From: Piper betle
Taxonomy: Eukaryota; Streptophyta; Magnoliopsida; Piperales; Piperaceae
Assembly (NCBI GenBank): GCA_033002965.1
Contig: JAURVB010014120.1
Span: 1 to 64,000 of the forward strand
DNA length: 64,000 bases
Reading direction: 5' to 3'
Shown: positions 49,566-62,136 of the stretch, in pieces
How the letters are laid out: the number at the start of each line of letters is the position of its first letter
How positions within the stretch are numbered: the first letter of the stretch is position 1
The notes under the pieces: model-generated
What the model saw: the letters and a program-made list of their open reading frames with translations, nothing else
What the model was told of the DNA's origin: nothing
Database searches by the model: none
Position numbers and translations under genes: made by a program

Positions 49566-49686
49566 CTTGAGGGGAATGTTGTCTGGTTCGAAACCATTCA
49601 TTGAGCTCCAATTTGAGGAGTCGATTAAGTTGGTATTTGTGTTTTTAATGGAGGATTTCGGACCAGGCTTCATTCCCCTCAACTCA
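49566..49686 (+). ncRNA. MIR166: MIR166 precursor hairpin
   Basis: The 3' arm (49658-49678) is a 21-base perfect match to plant miR166: it begins TCGGACCAGG and ends CTTCATTCCCC. The 5' arm carries the star strand GGAATGTTGTCTGGTTCGA (49573-49591). The arms pair over about 28 bases, from UUGAGGGGAAUG to UCGAAA, with a UU/UU internal mismatch and a few G-U pairs. The terminal loop spans about 60 bases, within the plant range. miR166 guides cleavage of class III HD-ZIP transcription factor mRNAs and so sets leaf polarity, meristem and vascular patterning. The mature strand on the 3' arm is the canonical arrangement. A minus-strand 87-codon frame over this locus (49557-49820) is a shadow. Confidence 0.96.
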
Positions 49687-49689
49687 GAC

Positions 49690-52600
49690 ATCAAATGGGC
49701 GGTTTGACACCTTCCTCTCTTATTGGGTTTTCTCTTTATAAGGTAGGATTTCACAGCTCTCCTCCCATCTATAATTTGCATCGTGTATATGGTTCTTAAT
49801 TTGCTTTGTCTTTTCACCATTTTTTCATATGTGGACTAGGAAAGAATATTGGAACCAAAGAATTTTGTCCAGTTGTTTTATAAAAATTTTATAATAAGGA
49901 GTTCTCCATCTTTTTTCTTACAGTTTGACAAAAGGAAAGGGAGTTAAATGTGAACATATGACCCTTATAAGCTTTGACAATGAATATACATTTTCATTAA
50001 GCTGATTCTGATGTAAACTTTACAGACTCTTTGTGATATGTTTTTAGAATATATACGCAGTAATTGAATGATAAATAATACATACTATATATTGTGACAA
50101 AAAATTGGAAGATTGATTCTTACCTTGTTCTGATTGAAGAAGACCTGAGATTTTGCTTATTCCTTCAACTTTGTCATCCAATGAATGCATTTTGGTACAT
50201 ACATTATATATTTATATATATAAATAGATAGATACATAGATAGATAAATACAAGACATCTTTACTTTTCAAGAGTCAAATATGTTACTCTATTGTTTTAT
50301 ACTTGGGACCACAATATTCTTGTTTAATTTTCTTCTTGGAAAATTCAAAGGAGGACCAATTAGTGAATATATTCATGCATTGCTTATTTACATACCTTCT
50401 CATTAGGGCAAATATCATATATGTGGTCTTCATCATTAATACTAATGTCTCTTCGAAAAATCATCTTTTATGTGTATAATTAAAATTCACAGGTTTGCAG
50501 ATAATACGACTCGATCGACAATGTTGCAAAAACTTACCCCAATATTCGAAATAGCATGGGAAAATAGTATATTTTTCTATGGTGTAAAAAGCAAGTATCT
50601 ATTGAGAAATGCCTAAAAGGATTAATTTAGAAAGAAGTGGTAAAGTGATTAAAAAAGAATTACTCAAATTTCGCACATACACATAGATGGTCACTATATT
50701 TAGACATTCAAAGATACATTGATCCTCTTCTAACCATCAAATAGTTATACATTTAGAGAGGAAAAGGTAGGTCAAGCTAGCTCAATGGAGACTGCAATCA
50801 AATTATCTTGAGTTCATGAGGGAACAGAGAAAGAGAGGAGACAAAGGGCAAGAGAAAGAAAGGTTGTTCTGGAGTGGGGCAATGACCTTTTGCACTGTTA
50901 AATGTTCTTGCCAAAGTTTGTGTTAACTTTATCAAGCATTGTTCATACTCTAGCTAGCGTTTTCATCACGACCAATACACACACACACGCACACACATGA
51001 TATTGATTAGTTCTTTATTTTGTGCATGTCTGAGTCGAACGTCATGTTCAAAGCCTTTTTACACAATTAGTGTGGGACTTGTAACCCTAATGGTTTATAA
51101 ATTGTAATACTTTTAATGACAGTCCTGTTTCGGCACCGCTTACCCGTTTAGCTAATGCAAGTTGATTACATGTAATTAATAGATTATCAAAGAATTGGTT
51201 GATTGGTTCCTAACAAAATTTATTTATGTTGTACTTTTTTTAAAAGAAAAAGGAAAAGAAAAATAGTATTTTAATGTGTAGCTAATTGATCAGTACTCTA
51301 ATGATCTTAGCCATGAATCATTAATTTGAGATTCCTTAGTAATTGTATTTTTAAAAATCAAATGCACATTCAGTCATGGACAATAATGTTTGTGACCATA
51401 ATATGTGAATACATAGAAATCAAACTCAGGAAAGCAAGATGCTATCTTCTTTTAGGATAGGCTGTCAAAAGAAGAAAGGAAAGCCTTGTGTGTTCATGGT
51501 GAAAGCAAATAAAAAAAGTGAAGACAAAAAATAAAGTGATATTAAAGCTAACCTTAAAGAACAATAGTTTCACTGTTGTTAATGACAAATTATTTTATTA
51601 TTGCAACTAGTAGTCAGCTAAAGTCTTGTATGGAAACAAATAATTTATAAAAGAATTGATAGATGTATCATATATGCATGATTAGGTCTTGATAAAATTG
51701 CAATGAAGAAAAATTTGCACATTGGAATAACTAATTTACTCCGTTGATGCTTGTATATTGTCGGTCTCAAATTCGAATAAAAGAGGAGAGAATGGGCATC
51801 GGCCAATTACCATCCTCTAAATTTTAAAATATATATAATCTTATTTATCCCAAATTATAAGAATTCTTGTAATATATATCTTCGCCGAACCACAATTCTT
51901 TATTATTTAAGTAATCGCTAATTAAATATATATATAGCTTCAAAGACTTCTCTGTCAATAATAGCAAATATTAGATGATTTGAAGCAAGAGCCCGATAAT
52001 ATCAGGTTTAAGGTTTAGAGTTTACTATTTTATAACTTTATTTTGATTTAAAAATTCAAGTTGAAAAGTAAAATTTACAAAAATAATTTTTGCGTATCTT
52101 CGCATTTTAAAAATTAGTTATCATAAATTGACTCCAATTCCCAAGAAATATAACCAAATCGGAAGAGGGAATTTAATTTTAAATATTTGACTCCAAACTA
52201 AAATAAAATTTTGATATAAAAATATTGTTTACTACATTAAAACCATTTAATTAAGTGGAGACTAATTTTATCCTTAAATAGATCAAAATTATATAATTAA
52301 ATACATTGAATATTTATGATATTAACTTATACAAATCAATCAACATAAAATGAAAACTTTTGTTTTTTAGAAAAAAAAACAACATAGAAAAAAATTTGTA
52401 CAAACTTCCAACAAATTGATCAAAAAAGATCACTAAAGGGATCATCAAAAGCAAATATTTAAATCCCAGAAATGATCAGTGGATCAAGGAAAGCCATGAT
52501 ATGGAGGGCCATGACAATCTCTTAAAGTCACCGGTTCATGCAGCATTTGGATGCATTTTCATCAAGTACCCAATTTGTGGACAATATAATCGTCCGATTA

Positions 52601-53843
52601 TCATCATTTTGAAAGAAATATTCAGTTTAGATTTTTATACGTCAATTTAAAAATTAAACTTTAGTTTATAAAATTCTTTTATAATATTATTATATACTTT
52701 TAAGTGGTGAAAATTTAATTGTATGTTGATTGACATTGATAAAATGGTGAAGTATCGATAATGGTGGTTTGATAATTCCAAGTTACTCTAGTATTTAATA
52801 TCTACTAAAATAAGATTCGGTACATTAGTAGAGATGGTCTATAAATTTTAATTTCCACTAATAATTTTAAAGATTTAACTTGGGCTATCATATTATGAGT
52901 AAGAATTTCAAAAATAAGTTTTTTTATGAATTTTGATTACTCTAGCTTAATCTTATTTTCAATATCTATTAGGTTAACAACCGGTGTATTATTGGGACGG
53001 TCTATTCACCATTTTAATATAATGAGTTACGGTCGTTACATAGAGCTTTTAATTAAAAATCTAATGATTCATTTAAGATAGGGGTATGCATTAGATCAGG
53101 TGCCTGCTAAACCCAACCTGATCGAACCCTAATGGTAAGGTTTTAAATAATTAATAATAAAATTTAGTTTAAGAAAAATGAATACCCGATTATAAATGGC
53201 CAGATTTGGTAATAGAGTGATAGATATTTAATACCTGGTACCTGATATCCAATTCTTATAGTATAATTTTATTTATGAAGATGAATACCTTATTAACTTT
53301 TAAAATTAATATTTATTAATAAAATTATCAAATATCTTCTTTGCATTTTTAAATTATTTTTCCCCTTAGCTTTACCTTTAAAAACATATATTATTAAGTT
53401 TGAATATTCTTTTTCAAACGTGTAGTTTGAATCGTTAAATGGATATACATTTAATAAATGGTCAAGTTTGGTTTTTTTAACGGTAAATGATCCAGTTTAG
53501 TATTAAAGATAGAAAGTTAAATAATAAATAATAGAATTTTGTTTATAAATTTAGCTTAAAGATGAATTTGGTTTAGTAATATACAACTAAACCCGAGAGC
53601 TATATAGGCACCCTAATTTAAGATGATTAGTTTCAAAAACCACATTATTTATATATCAATTTTAAATTGAAACATAAAAAATTGCAAACATTAAATTATT
53701 ATTTCCCTTTAATTAAAAGAGTCTCTAATTTCCTACGGCCTGTGGCCCACACAGTTTGAGAGGATAAGGATTTTACTTTCATTCAAGCAATAATAACACA
53801 CCTACCAATCCAAATCTCTTTCCCACCAAATTTCTCGTCGGCG
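49690..53843. other. AT-rich intergenic sequence
   Basis: No gene or transposon was recognised in about 4 kb. A CA microsatellite lies at 50,973-50,997. The last 100 bases hold the promoter and 5' leader of the FAD oxidoreductase gene, without an obvious TATA box. Confidence 0.5.
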
Positions 53844-56800
53844 ATGCTGCCGTCGCCGGCGACTCTCCGGCGGCCATCCTTCCTGACCTCCTTCCCCAAC
53901 GCTGACCTCCGCCGCCTCTTCTCCCCGCTCTCCCACCGCCCCCTCGTCGTAAAGATCCCACCTTTCCGGTCGGAGGTGCCCGCCGGCCGTAAGCCTCCCA
54001 GGAGGCGGCGCTCTTATGGGTCCTCCCGAAGCTCGGCCATCAAGAAGACGTTTATGCAGGAGCAGCTCGTCTTCACCACGCCGATATCCGGTGACCCGGT
54101 CGTTGGGATCATCGGCGGCGGGTTGGCGGGGCTGGTATGCTCTCTTTACTTGGAGAAGAGGGGAGTTCGGTCCACTGTGTTCGATACAGTGAGTGTTCTT
54201 ATTTTCTTTTTTCTTTTTTAAAAAATCTATTTGTTGTGTGAATCAGACAATGGTAGCTGTTTTTTTGATTGAGTAGTGATGATCTTGTCATCTTAATGAA
54301 GTCTTTTGATTGCGATTGTAGTTGTGATTGTAGTGATTAACTATATCATCCGACACCTTGTCCCAGCTAGGTGGTACTTTGTGAATGTCAGAATTTGAAA
54401 GAAACTTCGAAACTAATGGAGCTTTTGCTTGGATTGTATGAAATCTGTCCGATAATTTTATCATTTGAATGCATTGTTCTAATGTTGATTGGAGAGCTTG
54501 AGTAAATTATCGATTGTAATTGATGCGTTATGCCAGCTAGGCGGGAAGACGTAATAAACATTGATTTAAAAAAGTACACATTTAAAAAATTTTGATGAAA
54601 TGTTAAAACCAGAATTGAAATTTTGAAACAAATGGGCTTTTCGGATGATTGGACGAAATGTGTGTTGATCTTGTCTTTTGAATCAAATTGCTCAAATTTT
54701 GACTGGAATGCTTGAGTAAATTATGGAGTTGATGTGTTATCCCGGATGAAGCAGGGCATCCAGAAGTATTCATTATTTAGGAGTTATATCTAGCTTTATT
54801 ACTTTAAGGATTTTTATGTAATTTTCTTATTTTAGTTTTAGGGATATTTTGGGAATATTTTTATTTAGGTTTTATTAGTTGGAGGCGAATCTCATGGTAT
54901 GGAAGAAAACTTTTTGATGATGTATTGATCTGGTTGTGTGCCTTTTATCTATTTTAGGTTTTTTCTTTAGTTTTAATTTTTATTTTTGGAGTAGTCGTAA
55001 TTTAGATCATCCCTGTTCCCTATACATCACCAGCTAGGTGGGAATACATAGAAAATGAATTAAAAAATGTAGACAATCCAAAACGAATGATTTTTTGGGG
55101 GATTGGCTGAAATGTTTCCACTAATCAAGTCGTTATTTTGTTTGTAGTGCTTGACTAATTTGTCATTATCTATAATTTACCCCAGCTTGGTGGGATTTCT
55201 TAAATATCTTAAAGTTTGGGAAAGTCAAAATTTTCAGACAATTGTACTTTTCGAGGATTGGGTGAAATGTGTCTGCAAATATTCATTTGGATTTGCGATT
55301 GTAGTACTTGAGTAGTTTCTGTCCGTCATCAATGAATGCCTGAATATCCCATTTCTGAAAAATCAGAACTTCAAAACAGTTGGAACTTTTTGGAGATTGA
55401 TGAGTCAGTGACGTGCACATATTTAACTTTCATAAACGTCGAACCGTGTAGAATTAAAGTAGCAAGATCTTCCGCTGAATGTCTGTCTTCTCCTTCAAAA
55501 TAAGAGATAATGAGGTGACTAGTTGGATAGATATTATGTAAATACCTACAGAAATTATCGGAGATGATGATCACTATTGGCTGAGTTTATATGGCGTTCA
55601 TCTCTCACATGGTGGTTCTTTTGAGCTTGGGATTGAAGTATATAGAGCGAATGACATTTTCTCTTTCTTTGATTGAGTATTAGGGGATGCATGGATTAGG
55701 AGGGAGAATGGGAACAAGAGCCGTGGATCCTACATCGCTGGTTTTCGACCATGCAGCACAGTACTTTACTGTATCAGATCCTCGTTTTCTGGAATTGGTG
55801 GATACCTGGGTAGGGCAGGGATTGATCCGAGAGTGGAGAGGACCTATTGGAGAGCTTAGTGCTGGTGGTCGGTTTAATCAGGTTCCCTTAACAAGAACAA
55901 GATACATTGGTGTAAATGGAATGCGGCCGCTGGCAGATTCAATTATTTCTCAGGTGTTCATCTTACCCCTAACTTCGTTTGATAGGAATATTAATGATTT
56001 TTGGTTTGTTTGAGTGCTAAAGAACTCTGACATTCCATCCAGATTAGCTAATGGTACCATTGTTTGATTATCTCGCTTCAATGTTACCAACACGATTACA
56101 TCTTCATGTTTTTTTCACTTTTTTCTCTAATGGGTGATCCATTTCTGCTGGTTTAGTATTGTTAGTGCATCGACTAGTTTATTTGAAAATAAATTAGGTT
56201 ATTTTGAAGCCAACGCATATGTAGCAAATGAAACCCCATTCCTATTTGAGGACATTTACTTTTAGCTTGAAGAAGTTTTTATGAAGCATTTTGAGGAGAC
56301 TTTTTTTCGTTGGAGTCTTTCACAAAGCATTTTTCATACCAATTCAGGTATGATGCACTTTATATTTTCTTACAGAGATCTCTTTGCCAATGCAGAGCAA
56401 GTCGATTGAGATCATTAGACCATGCTGGGTAAGTAAAATTGAGCCGTTTAATGGATTGTGGCATCTCAGTGAGAATGGGAAACCTCGCGGCAAATTTGAT
56501 GTGATCATCATTGCACACAATGGTATGATCATCATTGCCTCGGTGTTAGGGTTTTAGTATTATGTTGCCTTATCTGTGTCTTCAATGTTAAAGATGGAAT
56601 GCATCTTCTGCGATCAACTTCTTTTTATGATTTTAATTTATAGCATTGAGTCCATTTTTCATAATTTGTATGTATTAGGAAAATGTGCTAATCGTTTGCT
56701 ATCATCATCCGGATTGCCAGTGATTGCTAAACAAATGAAGGTAAAATGCCATTAACTGTTACTCAAAATGTTTGCATACAATTATAAGTAACCGCATTTC

Positions 56801-57810
56801 ATATTATCTGCTTCTTATGTTCATGTACAGAGGCTAGAACTAAGCTCAATCTGGGCCCTTCTTGCCGCTTTTGAAGAGCCTCTTCCCATTGCTTGGCCAA
56901 CTCCTGAAACACCATTTGAAGGGGCATTTGTGAAAGGAATTGACTCCTTATCATGGATGGCAAATAACACTAGAAAACTACTTGCTTCCAAGAGCGGAGG
57001 ACCACATTGTTGGACTTTTTTAGCACCGCTGCATTTGGAAAACGAAACAAAGTTCCTCAGGTAGTTTAAAATTTCTTAAAAATGTGGGTCTGTTTATATT
57101 TCTCAAGCTTGTTTTAACATCAATTTCCCAGTCTGACCTTGGTGATTTATACCTGCAAATTTTATCAGGAAAATATTCCAAACACCACAGCAGCAAAAGT
57201 AACACAAAGTATGCTCGAGGGAGTTGAGCTTGCTCTTGGTTTACCCAAAGGTTCTCTTCAAGAACCCTCGTATTCTCGTCTGCAGCTATGGTATGAACTA
57301 AATGCCCTAGCTTCTTCTTAGTTTTCTTCATGTCAGCATTGGCATCACAGTGTTTGCTCGTGAACACATAGGGGTGCGGCTCTTCCAACAAATACTCCAG
57401 GAATTCCTTGCATCTTTGATCCCCAAGGGCGAGCTGGGATATGTGGTGATTGGCTGCTGGGATCCAACTTGGAAGCTGCAGCCTTGAGTGGCATTGCAAT
57501 GGCCAACCATGTATTTTGGCTCTTATTTTACTTCCTTGTTGAACATATAGTTAATAGCGTCAAGGGAAACAACGGGATAGTCGCACAAAAAGGTTCAAAG
57601 AAGATACCAAATCATCTAATGCTAATCTGTCTGGCATATGTATTGCAGGTTGCTGATTATCTGAAAAGTGATACGTCTCAACACAATGACTTTGCAGTTG
57701 GTTTGCACAATGAGTTTCAGCCCATTAATGGGCATGACATTGGGCAGTTTGCTGACATGAATTTTGCGAAACAAGGCTCTGAGCATGAGACGTCAGCTCC
57801 TTGCACATGA
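53844..57810 (+). CDS. FAD/NAD(P)-binding oxidoreductase, renalase-type, probably plastid (frame break in exon 5)
   Basis: Flavin-dependent amine-oxidase-fold protein like Arabidopsis At3g04650; the substrate in plants is unclear. Exons: 53844-54188, 55684-55953, 56396-56522, 56679-56740, 56831-57060, 57169-57290, 57372-57510, 57649-57810. All are GT-AG. Residues 1-70 are Ser/Pro/Arg-rich, like a chloroplast transit peptide. Rossmann motif GGGLAG is at 91-96 with Asp114 for the FAD ribose; GGRMGTR at 121-127; the FAD-binding GICGDW is near the C-terminus, then a GHDIGQF tail. Exon 5 is 230 bases where 231 would keep phase. The family sequence FSTAAFGK is found only after a one-base shift at the T run 57016-57021. 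As written, translation would end early in exon 6 and lose the FAD-binding C-terminus. This is either real damage or a homopolymer sequencing error. The intact protein would be 485 residues. Confidence 0.9.
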
Positions 57811-59296
57811 CGTTTAACATATGGTTGGAAAGTTTTGCTTCGAACAAGGGTAGATTGTTCCAAAGCTTACCAATACGAGAAGTGAGAACTGGTTAACCAG
57901 AAAGCCAGAAGTAAACGAGAAAAAGTGAGACACTTCGCTGAATCCAGTGGCTAAACAAACGTCGGTAAGCATCTTCCAACCTTCAATCCTATTGTTCATA
58001 TTTGTTGGGCTCTCACGCTGAGTACATCTTTTCTTTTATCCAGGTAACCGATAAACGAAAAGCAAACCTTTCAAGTGGTAGCGGTTCAGGATGTTGCATT
58101 TTAGCAGTGGCAGATGTATATTCATTTTTAGGATGTGACACAACTTGGAAGCCTTACTCTAAATCTTTATAACATCAAAAGCCCGTTTATGCTTATTTAG
58201 TTAATCTGCATTGTAGCAGGTGTGGCAAATGACCATACATTCTTAGAATAAGTACATAGCTTTATTAAAACCAAGAATCAGTGGATTAGACAAGCCTGTC
58301 GGCAAGCCTACAGCGTAATGATATGTCTAATCAACCTACATTTCCTATCTCTCTACTTCAGAACATGTTTTTTAACCGTCCCATCAAGGTACTTCGACGA
58401 TTTCTTTCCCTGCTTTCGATCCAGTGTAAATAAATCACTACAACATATATCATATACTTTTTATGAAGTCATTATATACGCAGATGTCAAAAGTAAACTA
58501 GGCCTCTAATTTTTGGACTTTTTTAATGGGTCCCCGCCTAACGAGGATCACATACACAACAAATACAGCTCTCATAAGGAAGATATTGATAATTTTTTTA
58601 ACATCAAAATGACTTGCTTTTAAATTTTTACAAAATACATTAGCTTAAAGATGTTTTGAAATTAATTTTTGTTACAATAATTTTGATTGAAAGCATTGAA
58701 TTGAATTAAAAATTTATAAATATTCTTATTACTTATTTTTACATTTATTTATGTAAAAAATTTTGATGAGTCCATATGAGTGCGTATATGGCCAATGGTA
58801 AAAACGAAGGCCTCTGCGACGGTCTACTTGCTCAATTCTAACCATTTTTTTGGTAAAAATGCTAAACCGAGCAACTGCCCATAATACATAAAGAAGATTA
58901 CAGATATAGATTCATCAAAGTCAAAGCTAAGCCCAACATAAAACCTTCCAACCCAAACAAAATTATTCTCAATTGACTCGAGACTTTCATATGAACCTCT
59001 AAAACTAACCCCAAAAAACTAATGTAAAAGCCAGATTCATATAGTTAGCAATGATTACTGTAAAAAAGACAACCATTAACCAGCATAATAACTTGCAAGA
59101 AATAAGCTCTTGAGCAGGCTCAAAGACCACCGCAAAATTGTAAAGCATGTTTATCAGCTCTAAACCAGCCATGCTACATTCATTCATAGAAAAAAAAGAC
59201 ATCATTTTTTCCCCATTTTCAATTAGAAAAAAACATTGATGCTTTATCAAGCTCATCCTACCCAAGTGTGCAGAGCAGTACCCAGAACACCGAAAA
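57811..59296. other. Intergenic region between convergent genes
   Basis: It contains the 3' untranslated regions of the FAD oxidoreductase gene (from the left) and the chaperonin gene (from the right). No other gene was recognised. Confidence 0.55.
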
Positions 59297-59672
59297 TTAA
59301 TCATGGAGCGTCCCAAGGATGTCCTCGTCTCGGAAGAGACAGTACTCCTTGTCCCCAAGCTTCACCTCCGTCCCGCCGTACTCCGGCAGCAGCACCGTGT
59401 CCCCCTCCTTGAACCCCACCGGTATCACATTCCCGTCCCGGTCCCGTGCGCCGGGGCCGACAGCCACCACCATCCCGGAGTTGAGCTGCAGAGAGGAACC
59501 CACCTTTGTCACACACACAAGACGATAATAGGAAGACAGACAAAGGCAGCGAGGATAAAGGTGGTACCTTGGAGGTCTTCTCGGGGAGGAGGATGCCGGT
59601 GGAGGTCTTGTTGGAGGGGACGATCTTCTCGATGAGGACGCGGTTGAGGTTCGGGAGGAGTCGCTTCGCCAT
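59297..59672 (-). CDS. CPN10: 10-kDa chaperonin (GroES/Cpn10), mitochondrial type
   Basis: Co-chaperonin that forms a seven-membered lid on the mitochondrial Hsp60 (Cpn60) folding chamber in an ATP-dependent cycle. Exon 1 is 59568-59672 (35 residues, from MAKRLLPNLNRVLIEKIVP). Exon 2 is 59297-59485 (62 residues, from LNSGMVVAVGPG to DEDILGTLHD). The product of 97 residues matches the usual plant length of about 98. The GroES mobile loop (NKTSTGILLPEKTSK) ends exon 1, and EGDTVLLPEYGGTEVKLGDKEYCLF forms the barrel strands. The 82-bp intron has donor GTACCA and acceptor CTGCAG. An acceptor 18 bases upstream would keep the frame and add six residues, but it does not fit the family. Imported without a cleaved presequence in known relatives. 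It converges with the FAD gene. Confidence 0.95.
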
Positions 59673-59689
59673 GGCAGCGGTGGGGTTGA

Positions 59690-59800
59690 GGTTTGGGGGG
59701 TAGCTAGGGTTTTGGGGATTTGAGAGGGAGAAGAAGGAGAAGGGATTAGGGTTTTGGGAGGTTCTGGAAGTGTGTGGAAGAAGATGTGCTAGGGTTTATG
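59690..59800 (-). promoter_or_regulatory. Upstream region of CPN10: telo-boxes and a heat-shock element
   Basis: Three AAACCCTA telo-boxes (minus strand) lie at 59705-59712, 59747-59754 and 59790-59797. One TTCCAGAA heat-shock-element core is at 59762-59769. Telo-boxes mark many plant housekeeping and translation genes, and a heat-shock element would suit a chaperonin. Some of these may be in the 5' leader rather than the promoter. Confidence 0.5.
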
Positions 59801-59810
59801 AGGTAATAAT

Positions 59811-61590
59811 GGGTTGTATTCATTTGTGGGCTTCAAATATGGGCCATGGATTATTAGTATATATGTATGAATTTATTCAAGCCCATCAACAAGTCTACAT
59901 TAACAACTTTTTAAAGGTTTTTTTGTACTTGTTTTTATTTTTTAAAAATCATGAAATTAGTAGGGTTCCTTTGATGGTCTATGCGCGATTACATGAATAT
60001 GAACCGCTAGATCACATGAATGAAGAAAATAATTGGATTCCACAGTTTGATTTAGATTTTTTTAATGTTAGTTAAAATCATACAAGTGGATAATACTTGA
60101 CATTTTCTGATATGAAACCACCTCCTTACAACATACATGTGCACATTAGTTTGTTGTCTCAATAGTTATGAAGTGTCCAAAACATCTCTAGAAGTTGCCA
60201 TATGAAATTTGCACTCTGTTTTAAATGGACCCCCAAGTGAAAAAGCACCAAACTTTATTATACCCAGATGGCCAAATTAGCTCCAAGGGCTCTGTAGCCC
60301 CTTGATGTTAGATATTATTAAGGTCTACCTTGATAGTGTGCAACACATTGATGCTATATTGACACTTGAAAACAGTTTGCATTAGAGGCATACCAATCCT
60401 AATAAAATCATATGAATTTGGGAAGAAGGAAGTGACACAGATTAGCACAAGTTGAATTAAATATTAAATCCTAATAAAATCATACCAATCCTTGTTGAAT
60501 TAAATATTAAATCGTAAATATATGCTTTCATAATCTCCAACAAATATTTCATTTCACCTTAAAAAAACATTACAGTCCAACTAATTTGACCTCTATGGTG
60601 AAAATAAAAAACATTACATTTCAACTAACATGAATAGAAAATGATGGAAAATAGCCCCAAGTTATCACCTTTTTACATTTACAAGAAACCCCACAAATTG
60701 ATCAAGAATAGATAGTAATAGGAAGGATTAATTAGAGTCATTTCTCACTTACCCATAACACTTACTAACATTGCCTTCAATTGACAATACAAATAAATTC
60801 TCATATTTGTATTGAGTTACTTAAAATACATGCATTAATAATAATATCCCGCAAACATCCTTATGACCTTGAATAAATGTGCCATCAGATATGTCAGCTC
60901 AAAGGTAATTAGGGATACAAGTATTATGGTAGATCTTCATTTGGGTAAAATTATTTTGTTAAGAATGAAAATTAGCTTTAATTAACAGGGTGTTTGAAAT
61001 AATTTCAAGCTTTTCAATAACAAATTAAGGCCGTCCTAAAAAGATTAACAAATAAAATGTTATTTAAGTCTTTAAGGTATTAAGCATATGATTGAAGGCA
61101 TTGTGGAGATCCGGTGTCGCCTCATTTTTCTTTTAAAGATTTTTATGTTGAAATGCATTTGGAGCATCTTCGAGTTTGAGCATTTGATTCTTAATTCCAA
61201 GTCTAAACAACTAATTTCTCACATTATACAAAAGAATGTAATGGAGAGGCAAGTAAAATATAATTTATATTTGTCAAAATCGTTTGACATATAATCAAAT
61301 TGTCTAAAAGAAATATAAAATATTTTCATTTTAAATTCTTTTTATTGTAAAACATAAAAAAATCTTGTACTTTTATAATTGAAATTTTCCAAATAAACAC
61401 AAAAACATTTGCCATCTAAGTTCACATTATAAAAAAAAATTGTCAAAATCACATACGGAATTATTTATTTAAATCGCTTAGATAGTAATACAAACCTATG
61501 AAATCAAAGTTGCTACAAAATTCTACAATTTAAAGCAATAATAATCAGGTCCAGAAATATCAGCAATAAAAATTATATATATATATATAT
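59811..61590. other. AT-rich intergenic sequence
   Basis: No gene or element was recognised. A TA run lies at 61,574-61,590. Confidence 0.5.
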
Positions 61591-61600
61591 GAAAATGCTA

Positions 61601-61677
61601 CTATGCGCTGCATCAAAATACAGCGCATAGGCAGCGTTTTTGATTTGGACCGTTGGATCAAAATCCAACGGTCCAAA
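61601..61677. repeat. Two adjacent perfect hairpins
   Basis: CTATGCGCTG (61601-61610) and CAGCGCATAG (61621-61630) form a 10-bp stem with a 10-base loop. Fourteen bases later TTTGGACCGTTGGAT (61644-61658) and ATCCAACGGTCCAAA (61663-61677) form a perfect 15-bp stem with a 4-base loop. ACCGTTGGAT palindromes are common in plant MITEs and transposon ends, so this is probably a transposon terminus. No partner end was found. Confidence 0.85.
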
Positions 61678-61679
61678 TG

Positions 61680-62136
61680 TTTCCTTCTTTTTTTCCCCTC
61701 CCCCATTTCTCCTGCATGGGCCGCGTTCCCCCACCCCTGCCGGATTTCTGCCGCCGCTCACCGCCTGCCCCCCCGGCCCTGCCTGCAGCCACGGTCCCCC
61801 ACCGCCCCATCGCGCAGCCGCGGCGCCCCCCACCCCCTCTGGCCGCCAGCTTCCGCCCCCGGCCCTACCCGCAGCCGCGTTTCCCCCTCACCCTCACCCC
61901 CCCCCCCGCGCACGTGCTAGCAGCGGCCCAGCCTGCTCCTGCCCCTGCCCGAAGCAGCGGTCCCCGCCGCCCCCGCCCGCAGCTGCGTCCCCCTCCTCGC
62001 CGCTGCCGAGCGGTGGTCCCCTGCCACCCCGCCTGCGGCCCCCGGCTGCAGCCCAGCCTACTGCCCCCACCGGGCGGCGGTGGCAGGTCGCCAGCGGTGA
62101 GGTGGCACGACAGAGGGGGAGGGTAGCAGGGGAGGG
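61680..62136 (-). other. C-rich low-complexity block
   Basis: Very C-rich on the plus strand. Proline/arginine-rich frames cover it in several registers, the mark of composition rather than coding. Read on the minus strand it follows the dyad module at 62,155, the same order as the GC-rich block in family-A LTRs, so it is probably derived from such an LTR. Confidence 0.5.

Noticed and set aside
49557..49820. 87-codon minus-strand frame
   Set aside because: It is antisense to the MIR166 hairpin and its strong stem; no protein features.
54388..55574. Short frames inside the large first intron of the FAD oxidoreductase gene
   Set aside because: No domain or splice support; the intron shows diverged internal repeats (AGCTAGGTGGGAAT-like) but no gene.
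56373..56395. Earlier acceptor (TTCTTACAG) for exon 3 of the FAD oxidoreductase gene
   Set aside because: It gives the wrong phase and a rapid stop; the acceptor TTTGCCAATGCAG at 56395 keeps phase and gives the family length between ADSI and RPCW.
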